A stretch of 47,427 nucleotides of DNA, from positions 1 to 47,427 of the forward strand of contig CAZRTZ010000014.1 in NCBI GenBank assembly GCA_964603155.1, given 5' to 3'. This stretch comes from VAUL01 sp964603155. GTDB taxonomy: Bacteria; Desulfobacterota; Desulfuromonadia; Desulfuromonadales; BM103. Of the stretch, positions 30,976-40,556 are shown one piece after another. The notes under the pieces are model-generated. The model was not told the DNA's origin. It searched no databases and saw nothing but the letters and a program-made list of their open reading frames with translations. Numbering within the stretch: the stretch's first letter is position 1; every line of letters starts with the position of its first letter. The translations under genes were made by a program, and so were the position numbers.

Positions 30976-33900
30976 ACTGCTTTTTCCCCCCCCGCCCCCA
31001 CAGGATCGCCGGGTCGGTCACCAGCTTATAGGGGAGGCTCAGGGTCCGCTGGATGATCCCCAGCACCCCCTTGGAGAGCGTGGTGATCGGGATCGCCTCG
31101 ACCTTCGGGTCGTCGGCCTTGCCGGTTACCTTGAACTGTGTGGTCAGGAAGGTTCGCTCTTCACCGGTCAGTATCCAGCCGGCGACCGGCAGGTGGGAGA
31201 CCACCGTATCGACATTCCCCAGCGGTTTGACGACGACGACCAGGTCGAGCTGATTGTCGAGCAGGTTGAACTGGCCGAGGTAGGACATGTCAAGGGAGGG
31301 GCTTTCGATCACCAGGTATTGATTCTCCAGGACCCCCTTGTCGAGGTTCAGGTCGGCTGTCATCAGGCTGAACGGCACCCCCTCGCGGCTGACGTCGGGG
31401 AGTTTTCCCTGGACCAGCTGGGACACATTGAGGATCGAGAAGATGCTGCCAAGCAGCGGGGAGTGGCGCATCACGCCGTCGCGCGCGGTAAAGTGCACGT
31501 TGCCGTAGCTGGTGGACAGAAAGCGGTGCGACCCCGGCGTACCGAGTTCCCCCTGGAGGAAGAAGTCGCCGCGCAGCGTGCCGCGCATAATGCTCTTGCG
31601 TTGGAGCAACTCGTTGTAGACCTCGAAGGCGTCGACGTTTTCGAGGTGCCCCGACACGCGCAGGAGGGGGGCCGGTCCCGTGTAGTCGAGCAGGACCTGG
31701 CTGTTGCAGTAGCCCTCGCCGATTTTGAAATCGAGGGGGTGGAGCAGCAGGCGCTCGTCGGTGGGGACGATCAGCGTGCGGGCGTCGCTGAAGCGCATGC
31801 CGTAAAGGTCGCCGTTCTTGGCGTTCACCTCGATGCGGATCGGCGGCAGCGGTGCCGGCGGCGCGCCGGCATGCCTGGCCTGGCGGGCGGCGTGGGCCGC
31901 CTCGCTTTCATCGGTCCACAGGGCGATGATCTCCTCGACATTGGCATACTCGCCGCTGATGCTGAGGTCGACTTTGGGTTTGGCGAAGTCTTTCACCGTG
32001 CCATGGATGGCGGCGCGGGTTCCCTGGTCGAGGCGTACGTGCACCGGGGCGAAGCTGATGCCGTCGCCGTCGATCAGCAGTCTCCCGCTGAGGTCGCGCA
32101 GCATGCGCGAATCTGACCGGAAGATCAGCTCGTCGGCGCGCACGGCGGCGGCTTGAACCTTCAGGTCGAGGCGCGGAGCGCTCAGGTCGGGGATGTTGAG
32201 GCGCAGGCTGACCGGAGAGCGCCCCACGAGGGCGGTGACGCCGTCGCCCTGCAGGCGGCGGCCCTCGATCTGCAGTTGGCCGCGCACGGCGGAAATGTCA
32301 CCGATCACGCCGTGCATCGGCATGCCGAGATCGTTGAGCGTACAACTCGCCCGCACGTTCGGCGCCGCAAGCGGGCCGTTGGCATTGAGGGCAAGCGTGA
32401 CACCTCCGCGCACCCCGGTCTTGGCCAGGGCCGGCACCTGGCGATAAAGGCCGGCGAAATCGTCCAGGGTCAATTCCCCGGAAAGATCGACTGCGGGCTC
32501 TCCTGCCCAACTCAAGCTGCCATGGACGTTGGCCGCCAACGGGGGGAGCGTCAGGGTGCCCCTCGAAAGCTGCAGCTTGTCCGGGGCGAGGCTCCCCGCC
32601 ACCACCAGGGCCGCACTTGGTTCTGCCGGCAGGGTTACGGTCGTGCCGTAGTTGGCTGAGACGTGCGACAGGTCAAGTTTGAGTTCGAGGGCCATGGCGC
32701 TGACCGGGCCCTCCAGTTGGCCGGAAAAACCAAACTCCCCGGCAATCTTCAGCTCTTGCGGCAGCTGGTGCGCGGCGAGGGCGGCAAGATCGGCGGCATT
32801 GCCCCGGCTCTGCATCTTCAGGCTGATCCGGGGCGGAGCCGAACCCTGCTGGGAGAAACCCCCTTCCAGTTGCACCGGCAGCTTGCCAAGGCGCACTTCG
32901 GTGCGGTCGATCTGCCACTCCCCCCCCTCGAGCACGATCGGCATCCGGACGATTTCCAGCGGGGCGACATCGGGGATTGTCCAGACCAGGTGACTGGCCA
33001 GCCCTTTCAGGCGCGGCACGCTGATGATCGGCAGCCCCTCCGGGCTCTTGGGGACAGTGGCTCTGAACTCGGCATCATCAATGGTCAGTTCCCCCTGAGG
33101 GCTCAGGCGAGTCAGTCCGGCCATTTTCTTCTGCAGTTGCTCGGGGATCCAGGGGAGTACGGTCGCCAGCGGCAAGGAACTCTTGGCAAAAGCGAACAGC
33201 AGATCATGATGCCGCTCGTCTTCCCGATGGGTGAACTCGCCGGCGAGGCGGGCGTCATCGAGTTGCACGGCGAGTTTGCGGAGCGCGTGCCCTTCGGCGC
33301 TGCGCTGCCACTCGCCGGAAACTTGCAAGGTGCGCAGGGGTTGGGCTTGTCGATAGGCTGGGCCGGGGCGGATGCGGAGCCCCTTGCCGGTCACCCGGGC
33401 ATCGATGCTGGCCGACTCGCGGGCTTTCCCGCGCAGGGTGAGGTTGAGATCGGCGGCGCCGCTGGCCTGGACCGACCAGCTTTCCGGCAGCAGTTCCGCC
33501 AGCGGCGCCAGGGCCACCTCCCTGGCGCCGAGCAGAACCTCCCAACGGCCGAAGGTCAGCGGCCTCCCGGAAAGGAGCTCGACGCTCCCCTTGAGAGTGA
33601 AGCGCTGGGGCCGGCTTTCATCGTCGCTCAGTTGCGCGGAAAGCGCCAGCAGCAGGTTGTCGCCCTTGGCCAGATCGTCGACATCCAGGTCGATGGCATA
33701 GGCATGAAACTGCCGCAGTGGGGATTGCGCCGCGGTTTGCCAGGAAAGGTCCAGGGTGCCCCGCTTGATCTCGATGCTGCGGATGCCGAGCTCATCCAGC
33801 CAGTCTTCTTGGGGCAGATCCTGTGTGGCAACGGTGGGCACCGGTTTGGTGGTGTCGATGGCCATGCGCAGATACGGTTCGTCAAGGGCGATTTCGCTGA

Positions 33901-34234
33901 AGATCGGCTGACGCTTGATGACCCCCGGCCAGGCCAGCTGCAACCAGACGGTGCGGGCCTTGAGCTCCCTGTCGGTTTGCGGCGAGCCGATCATCACATC
34001 GCTGAGCCGGCAGGCGAGCCCGGCTTCGCGGAACACCAGCCGGGCATGGCCGATGCGCACCGGCAGCCCGAGTTGCTCGCCGGCTTTGGCGGCGATCTGT
34101 TCGCGGTACTGGTCGAGGTCGAAGTTGGCGACGAACAGCCACCCTCCCAGCAGGATGCCGCCGATCAGCAGGCCGGTCAGCAGCCATAGCGACCGCCGTA
34201 GGCGATTCGGTTTGCCTGGAAGATTCTGGGTCAT
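30974..34234 (-). CDS. AsmA-like protein (DUF3971 / AsmA C-terminal family)
   Basis: A 1086-aa protein. It has one N-terminal transmembrane helix (~residues 14-34; LLTGLLIGGILLGGWLF), an AsmA-like start (FDLDQYREQIAAKAGEQLG, LPVRIG), a very long region of beta-strand pattern and a C-terminal AsmA block (GNVDTVVSHLPVAGWILTG, then FKVTGKADDPKVEAIP). Proteins of this shape (AsmA, YhdP, TamB relatives) span the periplasm and are thought to carry or bridge lipid between the membranes. It overlaps the upstream histidine kinase gene by an ATGA, so it is translationally coupled to it. Confidence 0.88.
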   Translation of the reverse strand: MTQNLPGKPNRLRRSLWLLTGLLIGGILLGGWLFVANFDLDQYREQIAAKAGEQLGLPVRIGHARLVFREAGLACRLSDVMIGSPQTDRELKARTVWLQLAWPGVIKRQPIFSEIALDEPYLRMAIDTTKPVPTVATQDLPQEDWLDELGIRSIEIKRGTLDLSWQTAAQSPLRQFHAYAIDLDVDDLAKGDNLLLALSAQLSDDESRPQRFTLKGSVELLSGRPLTFGRWEVLLGAREVALAPLAELLPESWSVQASGAADLNLTLRGKARESASIDARVTGKGLRIRPGPAYRQAQPLRTLQVSGEWQRSAEGHALRKLAVQLDDARLAGEFTHREDERHHDLLFAFAKSSLPLATVLPWIPEQLQKKMAGLTRLSPQGELTIDDAEFRATVPKSPEGLPIISVPRLKGLASHLVWTIPDVAPLEIVRMPIVLEGGEWQIDRTEVRLGKLPVQLEGGFSQQGSAPPRISLKMQSRGNAADLAALAAHQLPQELKIAGEFGFSGQLEGPVSAMALELKLDLSHVSANYGTTVTLPAEPSAALVVAGSLAPDKLQLSRGTLTLPPLAANVHGSLSWAGEPAVDLSGELTLDDFAGLYRQVPALAKTGVRGGVTLALNANGPLAAPNVRASCTLNDLGMPMHGVIGDISAVRGQLQIEGRRLQGDGVTALVGRSPVSLRLNIPDLSAPRLDLKVQAAAVRADELIFRSDSRMLRDLSGRLLIDGDGISFAPVHVRLDQGTRAAIHGTVKDFAKPKVDLSISGEYANVEEIIALWTDESEAAHAARQARHAGAPPAPLPPIRIEVNAKNGDLYGMRFSDARTLIVPTDERLLLHPLDFKIGEGYCNSQVLLDYTGPAPLLRVSGHLENVDAFEVYNELLQRKSIMRGTLRGDFFLQGELGTPGSHRFLSTSYGNVHFTARDGVMRHSPLLGSIFSILNVSQLVQGKLPDVSREGVPFSLMTADLNLDKGVLENQYLVIESPSLDMSYLGQFNLLDNQLDLVVVVKPLGNVDTVVSHLPVAGWILTGEERTFLTTQFKVTGKADDPKVEAIPITTLSKGVLGIIQRTLSLPYKLVTDPAILWGRGGKKQ

Positions 34235-35529
34235 GAGCGGTCTGGTGAGATGCCGGAAAGCTGGCGGGGCGCAAGGGGCAGCGTAATCACGAAGCGATTG
34301 CCGCCGTCGGCGGGTTCCTCCGCGCGGATTGTGCCGCCGTGCAGCAACAGGGTTTCCCGGGCCAGGGTCAGGCCGAGGCCCACCCCGCGACTGCGGCGGC
34401 GATCGCCGCTGTCCAGGCGATGAAACGGTTCGAAGATGCGCTGGCGCTCCTCGGCGGGGATGCCGATGCCGTGGTCGGTGACGGCGATTTCCGCGACGTC
34501 CCCGCTGCTCCGGGCGCTGAGCCGGATCTCACCCCCCTGCGGGGAGAATCGGCAGGCGTTGGCGACCAGCTGGCGAAGGGCCTGCACCAGTTCCTTGCGA
34601 TTGCCGTAAAGCAGGAGCTCAGCGGGGGCCTCGATGCTGATGCGATGCTGCTCGCAGCAGTCGGGGTGTTGTTCGGCCGCAGCCGCCAGCAGTTCGTTGA
34701 CCTTGAGGGGGGCGTAGTCGATGCGGGCCCGGTCGGTCTTCAGGCGGCGGACTTCCATGAAATTTTCGATCAACTGGCGCAATTTCTCGGTTTCGGCGAA
34801 GATGGTGCGCAGATGCTGGCGCGTATCGTCGGGGAGACGTGGATCGTCTGCGAGCAACTCGGAAAAGCCGGCGATCGCCGTCAGGGGGGTGCGCATCTCA
34901 TGGTTGACGGCGGCGAGCAGTTCCCCCTTGATGCGCTCCAGTTCCTTGTGCTCGGTGATGTCGATGGCCATCTCCATGCGGGCCAGCCGTCCATCCACCC
35001 AGTAGATCGCCTTGTCGTGGCATTGGTACCAGCGGCCGTTGCGGGTATTGCAAAACTCCCAGGTGATCGGGGCGCCGGGCTCACCGTCCTTAAGCAGTTG
35101 AGGATTGGTGCAGAACGCGCATGCCTCCTGCTGATCGGTTTGGAGATAGCTGTAGCAGCTTTGGCCGCGCCAGTCGGTCCCGAAGATTTCGGCGCCGAAG
35201 CGATTGACGTAAAGCAGTTCATGCGTTTGGAAATCCGCAACATAAATCAGTCCGGCAAAGGTGTCGAACAGGGTGGTCAGCTCCGCGTAGGCCCGTTCCT
35301 GGCGCCGCAGGCTGTAGCGCAGATAGGTAAACAGCAAGCCGGCGGTGACCACCACGAACAGTCCGCCCTTAGCGGTCTGCCAATGGCTGAGGTCAGCGGT
35401 GCTGCTCAGCAGCCGGGCCAGCAGCCAGTCGGACAGGTAAATCCAGGCGCCGGCAACCAGCAGGTAGCCGATCGCCACCTTGCCGGCCGTGCCCGTCCAC
35501 TTTGGAGGGATGCGCCCTGGCTGCGTCAT
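34231..35529 (-). CDS. Membrane sensor histidine kinase with Cys-rich PAS domain
   Basis: A 432-aa protein. Two transmembrane helices (~18-38 and 55-72) with only a short external loop are followed by a PAS domain (~82-192). That PAS domain contains Cys125, Cys137, Cys140 (CAFC), Cys160 and Cys170. The HisKA box VNHEMRTPL follows with His210. The ATPase has an N-box NACRFSP, G1 DHGIGIP, F-box IFEPFHRLD and G2 GVGLGLTLA. All catalytic boxes are intact. No receiver domain or response regulator is nearby, so it is an orphan kinase. The cysteines could bind a metal or sense redox. It lies between the pseudouridine synthase and AsmA-like genes on the same strand. Confidence 0.93.
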   Translation of the reverse strand: MTQPGRIPPKWTGTAGKVAIGYLLVAGAWIYLSDWLLARLLSSTADLSHWQTAKGGLFVVVTAGLLFTYLRYSLRRQERAYAELTTLFDTFAGLIYVADFQTHELLYVNRFGAEIFGTDWRGQSCYSYLQTDQQEACAFCTNPQLLKDGEPGAPITWEFCNTRNGRWYQCHDKAIYWVDGRLARMEMAIDITEHKELERIKGELLAAVNHEMRTPLTAIAGFSELLADDPRLPDDTRQHLRTIFAETEKLRQLIENFMEVRRLKTDRARIDYAPLKVNELLAAAAEQHPDCCEQHRISIEAPAELLLYGNRKELVQALRQLVANACRFSPQGGEIRLSARSSGDVAEIAVTDHGIGIPAEERQRIFEPFHRLDSGDRRRSRGVGLGLTLARETLLLHGGTIRAEEPADGGNRFVITLPLAPRQLSGISPDRS

Positions 35530-35594
35530 CGGAGACTCTCGCGGTGCTGTGACATGGACATGCGTGGCATTATACCCGCTCTTGTGTGGTGGCG

Positions 35595-36491
35595 TCAGAA
35601 ATTTTCCGCGCCCATATCCGCCAGCGCGGACCAGTCAAAGGGCAACCCTTTCAGCCCTGTTGTCAGCTCCGGCGGCAGCGGGGCGGCGACCCGGCGAATT
35701 CCGGCTCCATCCAGCTTCGGAAAGCACAGCTGCCGGCAGTGCAGCCAGGGATGGCCCAGCGCTGCCAGGCGGGTGCCGCCGTAGCGACGGTCGCCGACGA
35801 TCGGCCAGCCGGCATCGGCGAGCTGGCGCCGGGCCTGGTGGGGGCGCCCGGTGACCAGCTCCAGATCGAGCAGGACGTAACCCGCCGTCGTCGCCAGCCG
35901 GCGGTAGCGGCTCAGCGAGGCTTTCATCTGTCCGCCATCGGGAACCGGGGTGGTCAGCTCTCCGCATTCCGGCACCTTGCCGGTCACCAGGGCCAGGTAG
36001 CGTTTGCCGATCTGCCCGGCCATGAGCAGCCGGCCGTAGGCGCCGGCCGCCTCCTTCCCCTTGGCGAACAGTACGGCTCCCGAGGTGCCGATGTCGAGCC
36101 GGTGGACCGGGCGTGCCTGGTAGGGGGCGTGGCGCCGGTCCAGAAAGCGCGCGATCTGCCCCTGCAGGTGAACGTCGTTGCCGGCCGCCCGGTGGATCGC
36201 GAGCCCCGCCGGCTTGGCAACGACCAGGGCCTGGGCATCCTCGAACAGGAGCCTTTCGGGGGGCAGGCCGCCGTCGGCGACCAGTGCATCGAGGCGCAGG
36301 CTCGGGCGCAGGGCAATCGCCATTCCCGTCGCGACGGGGAACTCCGCGCACACGCTCTCCCCGTCGCAGCAGATCCGCCCCGAGCGCAACAGTTGTCGCA
36401 GCAGCCCCGCCGGCACCGCCGGGAGGCGCAGGGCGATGGCCGCGAGCAGCATCTGCCCGGCCTCGAATTCGCTGACGTTCCAATGCCACAT
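35595..36491 (-). CDS. RluA-family RNA pseudouridine synthase
   Basis: A 298-aa enzyme that isomerises uridine in rRNA or tRNA. The catalytic motif is ARPVHRLDIGTSGAVLFAK with the Asp in HRLD. The supporting motifs KRYLALVTGKVP and LVTGRPHQARRQLADAGWPI, then VGDRRYGG, are in order. An N-terminal segment of ~75 residues looks like a diverged S4-like region. Which subfamily (RluA, RluC, RluD or a paralogue) cannot be said. ATG 36491 is chosen; an in-frame TTG lies 9 nt upstream and no strong Shine-Dalgarno supports either. Confidence 0.88.
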   Translation of the reverse strand: MWHWNVSEFEAGQMLLAAIALRLPAVPAGLLRQLLRSGRICCDGESVCAEFPVATGMAIALRPSLRLDALVADGGLPPERLLFEDAQALVVAKPAGLAIHRAAGNDVHLQGQIARFLDRRHAPYQARPVHRLDIGTSGAVLFAKGKEAAGAYGRLLMAGQIGKRYLALVTGKVPECGELTTPVPDGGQMKASLSRYRRLATTAGYVLLDLELVTGRPHQARRQLADAGWPIVGDRRYGGTRLAALGHPWLHCRQLCFPKLDGAGIRRVAAPLPPELTTGLKGLPFDWSALADMGAENF

Positions 36492-36553
36492 GACGCTCAA
36501 GGATAGCCGCGGAGCCGTGAATCAGGCAATCCTTTCGCGGCATCCCTTCTTCC

Positions 36554-36583
36554 TTTACACGTGCGGGGGGGGCTTGCTAACAT
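36554..36583 (+). promoter_or_regulatory. Candidate promoter for smc
   Basis: TTTACA (36554-36559), an 18-bp spacer and TAACAT (36578-36583) lie in the 142-bp divergent gap, 50 bp before the smc start. It is a reasonable sigma-70 match but not proven. Confidence 0.4.
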
Positions 36584-36633
36584 GCGCGGTCAACCGTCTC
36601 GCTGACGGCATCCCCGTGTCACCCCCATTGGCG

Positions 36634-39600
36634 ATGAAACTCAAACGTCTCGAAATCACCGGCTTCAAGTCGTTCCTCGACCGCACCTCCCTGGTTTTCG
36701 ATGCCGGGGTGTCCGGCATCGTCGGTCCCAACGGCTGCGGCAAGAGCAACGTGGTCGATGCGATCCGCTGGGTGATGGGGGAGCAGAGCGCCCGCAATCT
36801 GCGTGGCAAGGCGATGGAAGACGTGATCTTCGGCGGCAGCGAGAGCCGGCGCCCCCTGGGGATGGCCGAGGTCTCCCTGGTGCTCGACAACTCCGCCGGC
36901 CTGGCCCCGGCGGCCTTCCGCGAATATGCCGAGATCCAGGTGACCCGCCGCCTGTTTCGCAACGGCGACAGCGAATATCTGCTCAACCGCACCCCCTGCC
37001 GGCTCCTTGACATCACCGAACTGTTCATGGACACCGGGGTCGGTACCCGTGCCTATTCGATCATCGAGCAGGGGAAGATCGGCCTGATCATCAATGCCCG
37101 GCCCGAGGAGCGCCGTGCCATCATCGAGGAGGCGGCCGGGGTCACCAAGTACAAAGCCCGCAAGAAGACCGCCCTGCGCAAGATCGAGGCGACCCGCCAG
37201 AACCTGCTGCGCCTGGGTGACATCGTCAGCGAGGTGCGCCGGCAGATGAACAGTCTCAAGCGCCAGGCCCAGAAGGCCGAGCGCTTCCGCGAATACCGCG
37301 AGGAGCTGAAGGCGATCGAACTGCAGTTCGCCCTGCGCCAGTATGCCGAGACGGGAGAGCGCGGCCAGTCGGTCGCCGGTTCCCTGAAAGAGCAGAGCGC
37401 CCGGGCCGCGGCGCTCGATGCGGCCGTCGCGCAAGGCGAGTTGGATCTGGAGCAGGTGCGGGTCGAGCATGTGGACCGTGAGAAGGCGGTCGCGGCCGGA
37501 CAGGAGCAGGTTTTCCACTGTGGCAGCGAGATCCAGAAGGTGGAGAGTCGCCTGGAGCTGCTCGGCCGTGAACTGGAGATGCTCGAGCGTGAACGCCAGC
37601 GCCTGACCGCGGAGCAGGCCGAGGCCGCAACCCGGCTGGCGGACGCGGAGCGCGAGGCGGCGGGCCTGGCCAGCGGCCAGTCCGATCTGCTCGTTGAGTT
37701 GCAGCAGGGGGCGGCCCAGCTGGCCGAGGCGGAAGCCCGTCTGCAGGAACTGGCGGGGCGCGAGGCCGAACAGGTGCAGCGCCACGACGAAGCGCGCACC
37801 CGGCTCTATCAGCTGTTGACCCAGCTTTCGCGGCTGACCGCCCAGCAGGAGGAGGCCGAGCGCCGCCTGCAGTCTCTGGCCGACCAGACCCAGCGCAACG
37901 GCCAGGAGGCGGTGGCGGTGCGCGGACAGATGGATCTCAACCAGGAGCGCAGCCAGGCGCTGCAGGAGCAGCTGGCCGGCCTGCATGGCGATCGCGATGC
38001 CCAGCACCGCCGCCGGTTGCAGCTCCTGGAAGAGCTGGCCAGCTTGCGCCGGCAGATCGAGGAGACCGAACACCAGCTGCTGGTGCAGCGCGAGGCCTTC
38101 AGCCGCCAGCGTTCGCGCCTGGAGTCGCTGGAACAGCTGGAGCGCAACCTCGACGGCTACGGCCGCGGGGTGCGCACGCTGCTGGCCGACGCCACTCAGC
38201 GCCAGAGGAGCCGCGGCATGCTCGCCGACCTTCTGGAGGTGCCCGCAGATGTCGAGATCGCGGCCGAAGCGGTTCTCGGTGAGCGCCTGCAGGCGCTGCT
38301 GGCATCATCCTCTACCGACGCCCGGGCGGCCCTCGATTTCCTGCGCGAGGGAGAGGGGCGCTGTACCTTCCTCCTCCCCGGACTCCCGCTCCTGTCGGCA
38401 CCGCCCTTTGCCGGCGGCCGGCCGCTCGCTGAGCTGGTCACGCCGCGGGCCGAGGCTGCCGCCGAGGTTGCCGCCCTTCTCAACGGCGTCTACCTGGTTG
38501 ACGATCTGGAGCCGTTCCTGGACAAGGGCGTTCCTCCCGGAGTGTCCCTGGTGACCCGGGGTGGGGACCTGCTGAGCTTCAGGGGGGAGCTGACCGGTGG
38601 CGGGCGGCGCACTGTCGAGCAGGGGCTGCTCCACAAGAAGCGCGAAATGAAGGAACTGTCCGGCGAAGTCTGCCGCCTCGAGAAGGAGGTCGGTGACCTG
38701 CAGTCCCGCCGCGACGAGCTGCGCAATGCCCTGATTGCCGCCGAAACCGCCCTGCGCCAGGCGGAAGGGACGTTGCACCAGCAGGAACTGCGCCTGGTCG
38801 ACCACCAGAAGGACCTTGCCGGACTGGAGCAGGAGGCTGCGCGTCTGCAGGAGCGGCTCGAAGTGCTCAGCCTCGAGGAGGACCAGCTTCACGAGGAGCA
38901 GGAGAGCCTGCTGCGCCTGCGCGAAGAAGCCCGCCTCGGGCTTGAGCAGGGGGGGGTCGACAAGTCCGGCCTGGAAGGGGCTGTGGCGGAACTGCAGGCT
39001 GTCGCCCAGGAGGTGCGGGAGCAGCTGGAGACGGCGCGGCAGCTGGTGACCAGCCGCAAGGTGATCCTTGCCGGGCTGCAGCAGCGCGAGGAGCACAGCC
39101 GGGTCAGCTTCGACCGCCTGCAGCGCCTGGGCGAGGAGCTGGCGGCCCGGCGCGAGGGGTTGTCCCGCGAATTCACCTCGGCCGGTGCCAGGCAGCAGCA
39201 ATTGCAGGAGGAGTTGCTCGGGCAGCGGGCCGGTCTTGCCACCCTGCTCGAACGGCAGCGCGAGGCGCAGGCCGCGCTGGCGGCTTTGCGCGAGCGCTTC
39301 GAGGAGACCCGGCGGGCCATCGAGGAGCGCGAGTTGGCGGTCAAGGAACTGCGCGGCCGTGCCGCACGGGCCCGCGAGGAGTTGACCGCCCGCCAGCTCT
39401 CCTGCCGCGAGCTGGAACTGGAGCGCGAGCACCTGCGCCAGAGTTTTCTGGAGCGCTATCGCCTCGATCTCGACGACCCGGCCCTTAAAGAGCTCCTCGA
39501 TGCCGGCTTCGACGCCGAGCTTGCCGCGGAGCGCCGGACCCAGTTGCAGCGCAGGATCGACGAAATCGGCGAGGTCAACCTCACCGCCATTGACGAACAT

Positions 39601-40167
39601 CGCGAACTGGAGGAGCGCTATACGTTCCTCGCCGCCCAGGAGGAGGACCTGCGTCGCTCCCTGGACGGGCTGCAGGCGGCGATCGCCAAAATCAACCGCA
39701 CCACCCGCCGGCGCTTTCGTGAGACCTTCGACCAGGTCAATACCAGGTTCCGTGAAGTCTTTCCGCGGCTGTTCAACGGCGGCCAGGCGGAGTTGCGCCT
39801 GACCGACGAAGAGGACCTGCTGGAGACCGGTATCGAGATTGTGGCCCAGCCCCCCGGCAAGAAGCTGCAGAATGTGTCGCTGCTCTCCGGCGGCGAGAAG
39901 GCCCTGACCGCCGTATCACTGATCTTTGCCATCTTCCTCATCAAGCCGTCGCCGTTCTGCCTGCTCGACGAAGTCGATGCCCCGCTCGACGACGCCAATA
40001 TCGGCCGCTTCAACGACCTGGTGGCGGAGATGTCGGCCATTTCGCAATTCATCATTATCACTCACAACAAGCGCACCATGGAGATTGCCGACAACCTCTA
40101 CGGCATCACCATGGAAGAGCCGGGGATCTCCAAGCTGGTTTCGGTGCGCATGCGCGAGGTCGCCTGA
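36634..40167 (+). CDS. smc: Chromosome segregation protein SMC
   Basis: A 1177-aa protein, exactly the expected SMC length. The N-terminal head has ITGFKSF and Walker A GPNGCGKSN (residues 31-39), and ARNLRGKAMEDVIFGG is also typical. Long Gln/Glu/Arg-rich coiled coils flank a hinge (~520-650, around ADLLEVPADVEIAAEAVLGE). The C-terminal head has the ABC signature LSGGEK (~1084-1089) and Walker B FCLLDEVDAPLDD. It condenses and segregates chromosomes with ScpAB, which are not in the window. ATG 36634 begins the conserved N-terminus, so the much longer upstream open frame (overlapping the pseudouridine synthase on the other strand) is rejected. It is followed one base later by the roadblock gene. 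Confidence 0.97.
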   Translation: MKLKRLEITGFKSFLDRTSLVFDAGVSGIVGPNGCGKSNVVDAIRWVMGEQSARNLRGKAMEDVIFGGSESRRPLGMAEVSLVLDNSAGLAPAAFREYAEIQVTRRLFRNGDSEYLLNRTPCRLLDITELFMDTGVGTRAYSIIEQGKIGLIINARPEERRAIIEEAAGVTKYKARKKTALRKIEATRQNLLRLGDIVSEVRRQMNSLKRQAQKAERFREYREELKAIELQFALRQYAETGERGQSVAGSLKEQSARAAALDAAVAQGELDLEQVRVEHVDREKAVAAGQEQVFHCGSEIQKVESRLELLGRELEMLERERQRLTAEQAEAATRLADAEREAAGLASGQSDLLVELQQGAAQLAEAEARLQELAGREAEQVQRHDEARTRLYQLLTQLSRLTAQQEEAERRLQSLADQTQRNGQEAVAVRGQMDLNQERSQALQEQLAGLHGDRDAQHRRRLQLLEELASLRRQIEETEHQLLVQREAFSRQRSRLESLEQLERNLDGYGRGVRTLLADATQRQRSRGMLADLLEVPADVEIAAEAVLGERLQALLASSSTDARAALDFLREGEGRCTFLLPGLPLLSAPPFAGGRPLAELVTPRAEAAAEVAALLNGVYLVDDLEPFLDKGVPPGVSLVTRGGDLLSFRGELTGGGRRTVEQGLLHKKREMKELSGEVCRLEKEVGDLQSRRDELRNALIAAETALRQAEGTLHQQELRLVDHQKDLAGLEQEAARLQERLEVLSLEEDQLHEEQESLLRLREEARLGLEQGGVDKSGLEGAVAELQAVAQEVREQLETARQLVTSRKVILAGLQQREEHSRVSFDRLQRLGEELAARREGLSREFTSAGARQQQLQEELLGQRAGLATLLERQREAQAALAALRERFEETRRAIEERELAVKELRGRAARAREELTARQLSCRELELEREHLRQSFLERYRLDLDDPALKELLDAGFDAELAAERRTQLQRRIDEIGEVNLTAIDEHRELEERYTFLAAQEEDLRRSLDGLQAAIAKINRTTRRRFRETFDQVNTRFREVFPRLFNGGQAELRLTDEEDLLETGIEIVAQPPGKKLQNVSLLSGGEKALTAVSLIFAIFLIKPSPFCLLDEVDAPLDDANIGRFNDLVAEMSAISQFIIITHNKRTMEIADNLYGITMEEPGISKLVSVRMREVA

Positions 40168-40168
40168 C

Positions 40169-40528
40169 ATGTCCTTCAAGACGCTGCTTGATGAACTGGT
40201 CGCTCAGGTGCCGGGCGCGCTGGGGGCGATCATTGCCGACTGGGAAGGGGAGGCGGTCGATCAGAGCGGGCGGATGGATGACTACGAGCTCAAGGTGATC
40301 GGCGCCCACAAGGGGATCATCCTCCATAACCTGCGCGACGTGGTGAAGCGCCTGGACAATGACCAACTGCAGGAATTGGTGATAACCACCGGACAGGCCC
40401 AGACCTTGGTCCTGCCGGTAACCAACGATTATTTTCTGGTTCTGACCCTCGAACGCGACGCCCTGCTGGGACGTGCCCTGTTCGAGGCGCGGCGTTGCAT
40501 CCAGGCGCTGCAACAGGAGATTGCGTGA
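40169..40528 (+). CDS. Roadblock/LC7-domain protein
   Basis: A 119-aa single-domain protein. The helix - strand pattern LLDELVAQVPGALGAIIADWEGEAVDQSG, then LQELVITTGQAQTLVLPVTN and YFLVLTLERDALLGRALFEA, matches the Roadblock/LC7 fold of MglB. MglB-like proteins dimerise and regulate small Ras-like GTPases, but no MglA-like GTPase gene is adjacent. It is wedged 1 bp after smc and 28 bp before ftsY, so it is probably cotranscribed with both. Its job there is unknown. Confidence 0.82.
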   Translation: MSFKTLLDELVAQVPGALGAIIADWEGEAVDQSGRMDDYELKVIGAHKGIILHNLRDVVKRLDNDQLQELVITTGQAQTLVLPVTNDYFLVLTLERDALLGRALFEARRCIQALQQEIA

Positions 40529-40556
40529 TCATGGCAGTGCGGCGAAGGAGCTGGTG

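Noticed and set aside
36178..36633. Upstream extension of smc overlapping the pseudouridine synthase gene
   Set aside because: It is antisense to a well-supported gene, and the SMC head begins exactly at 36634.
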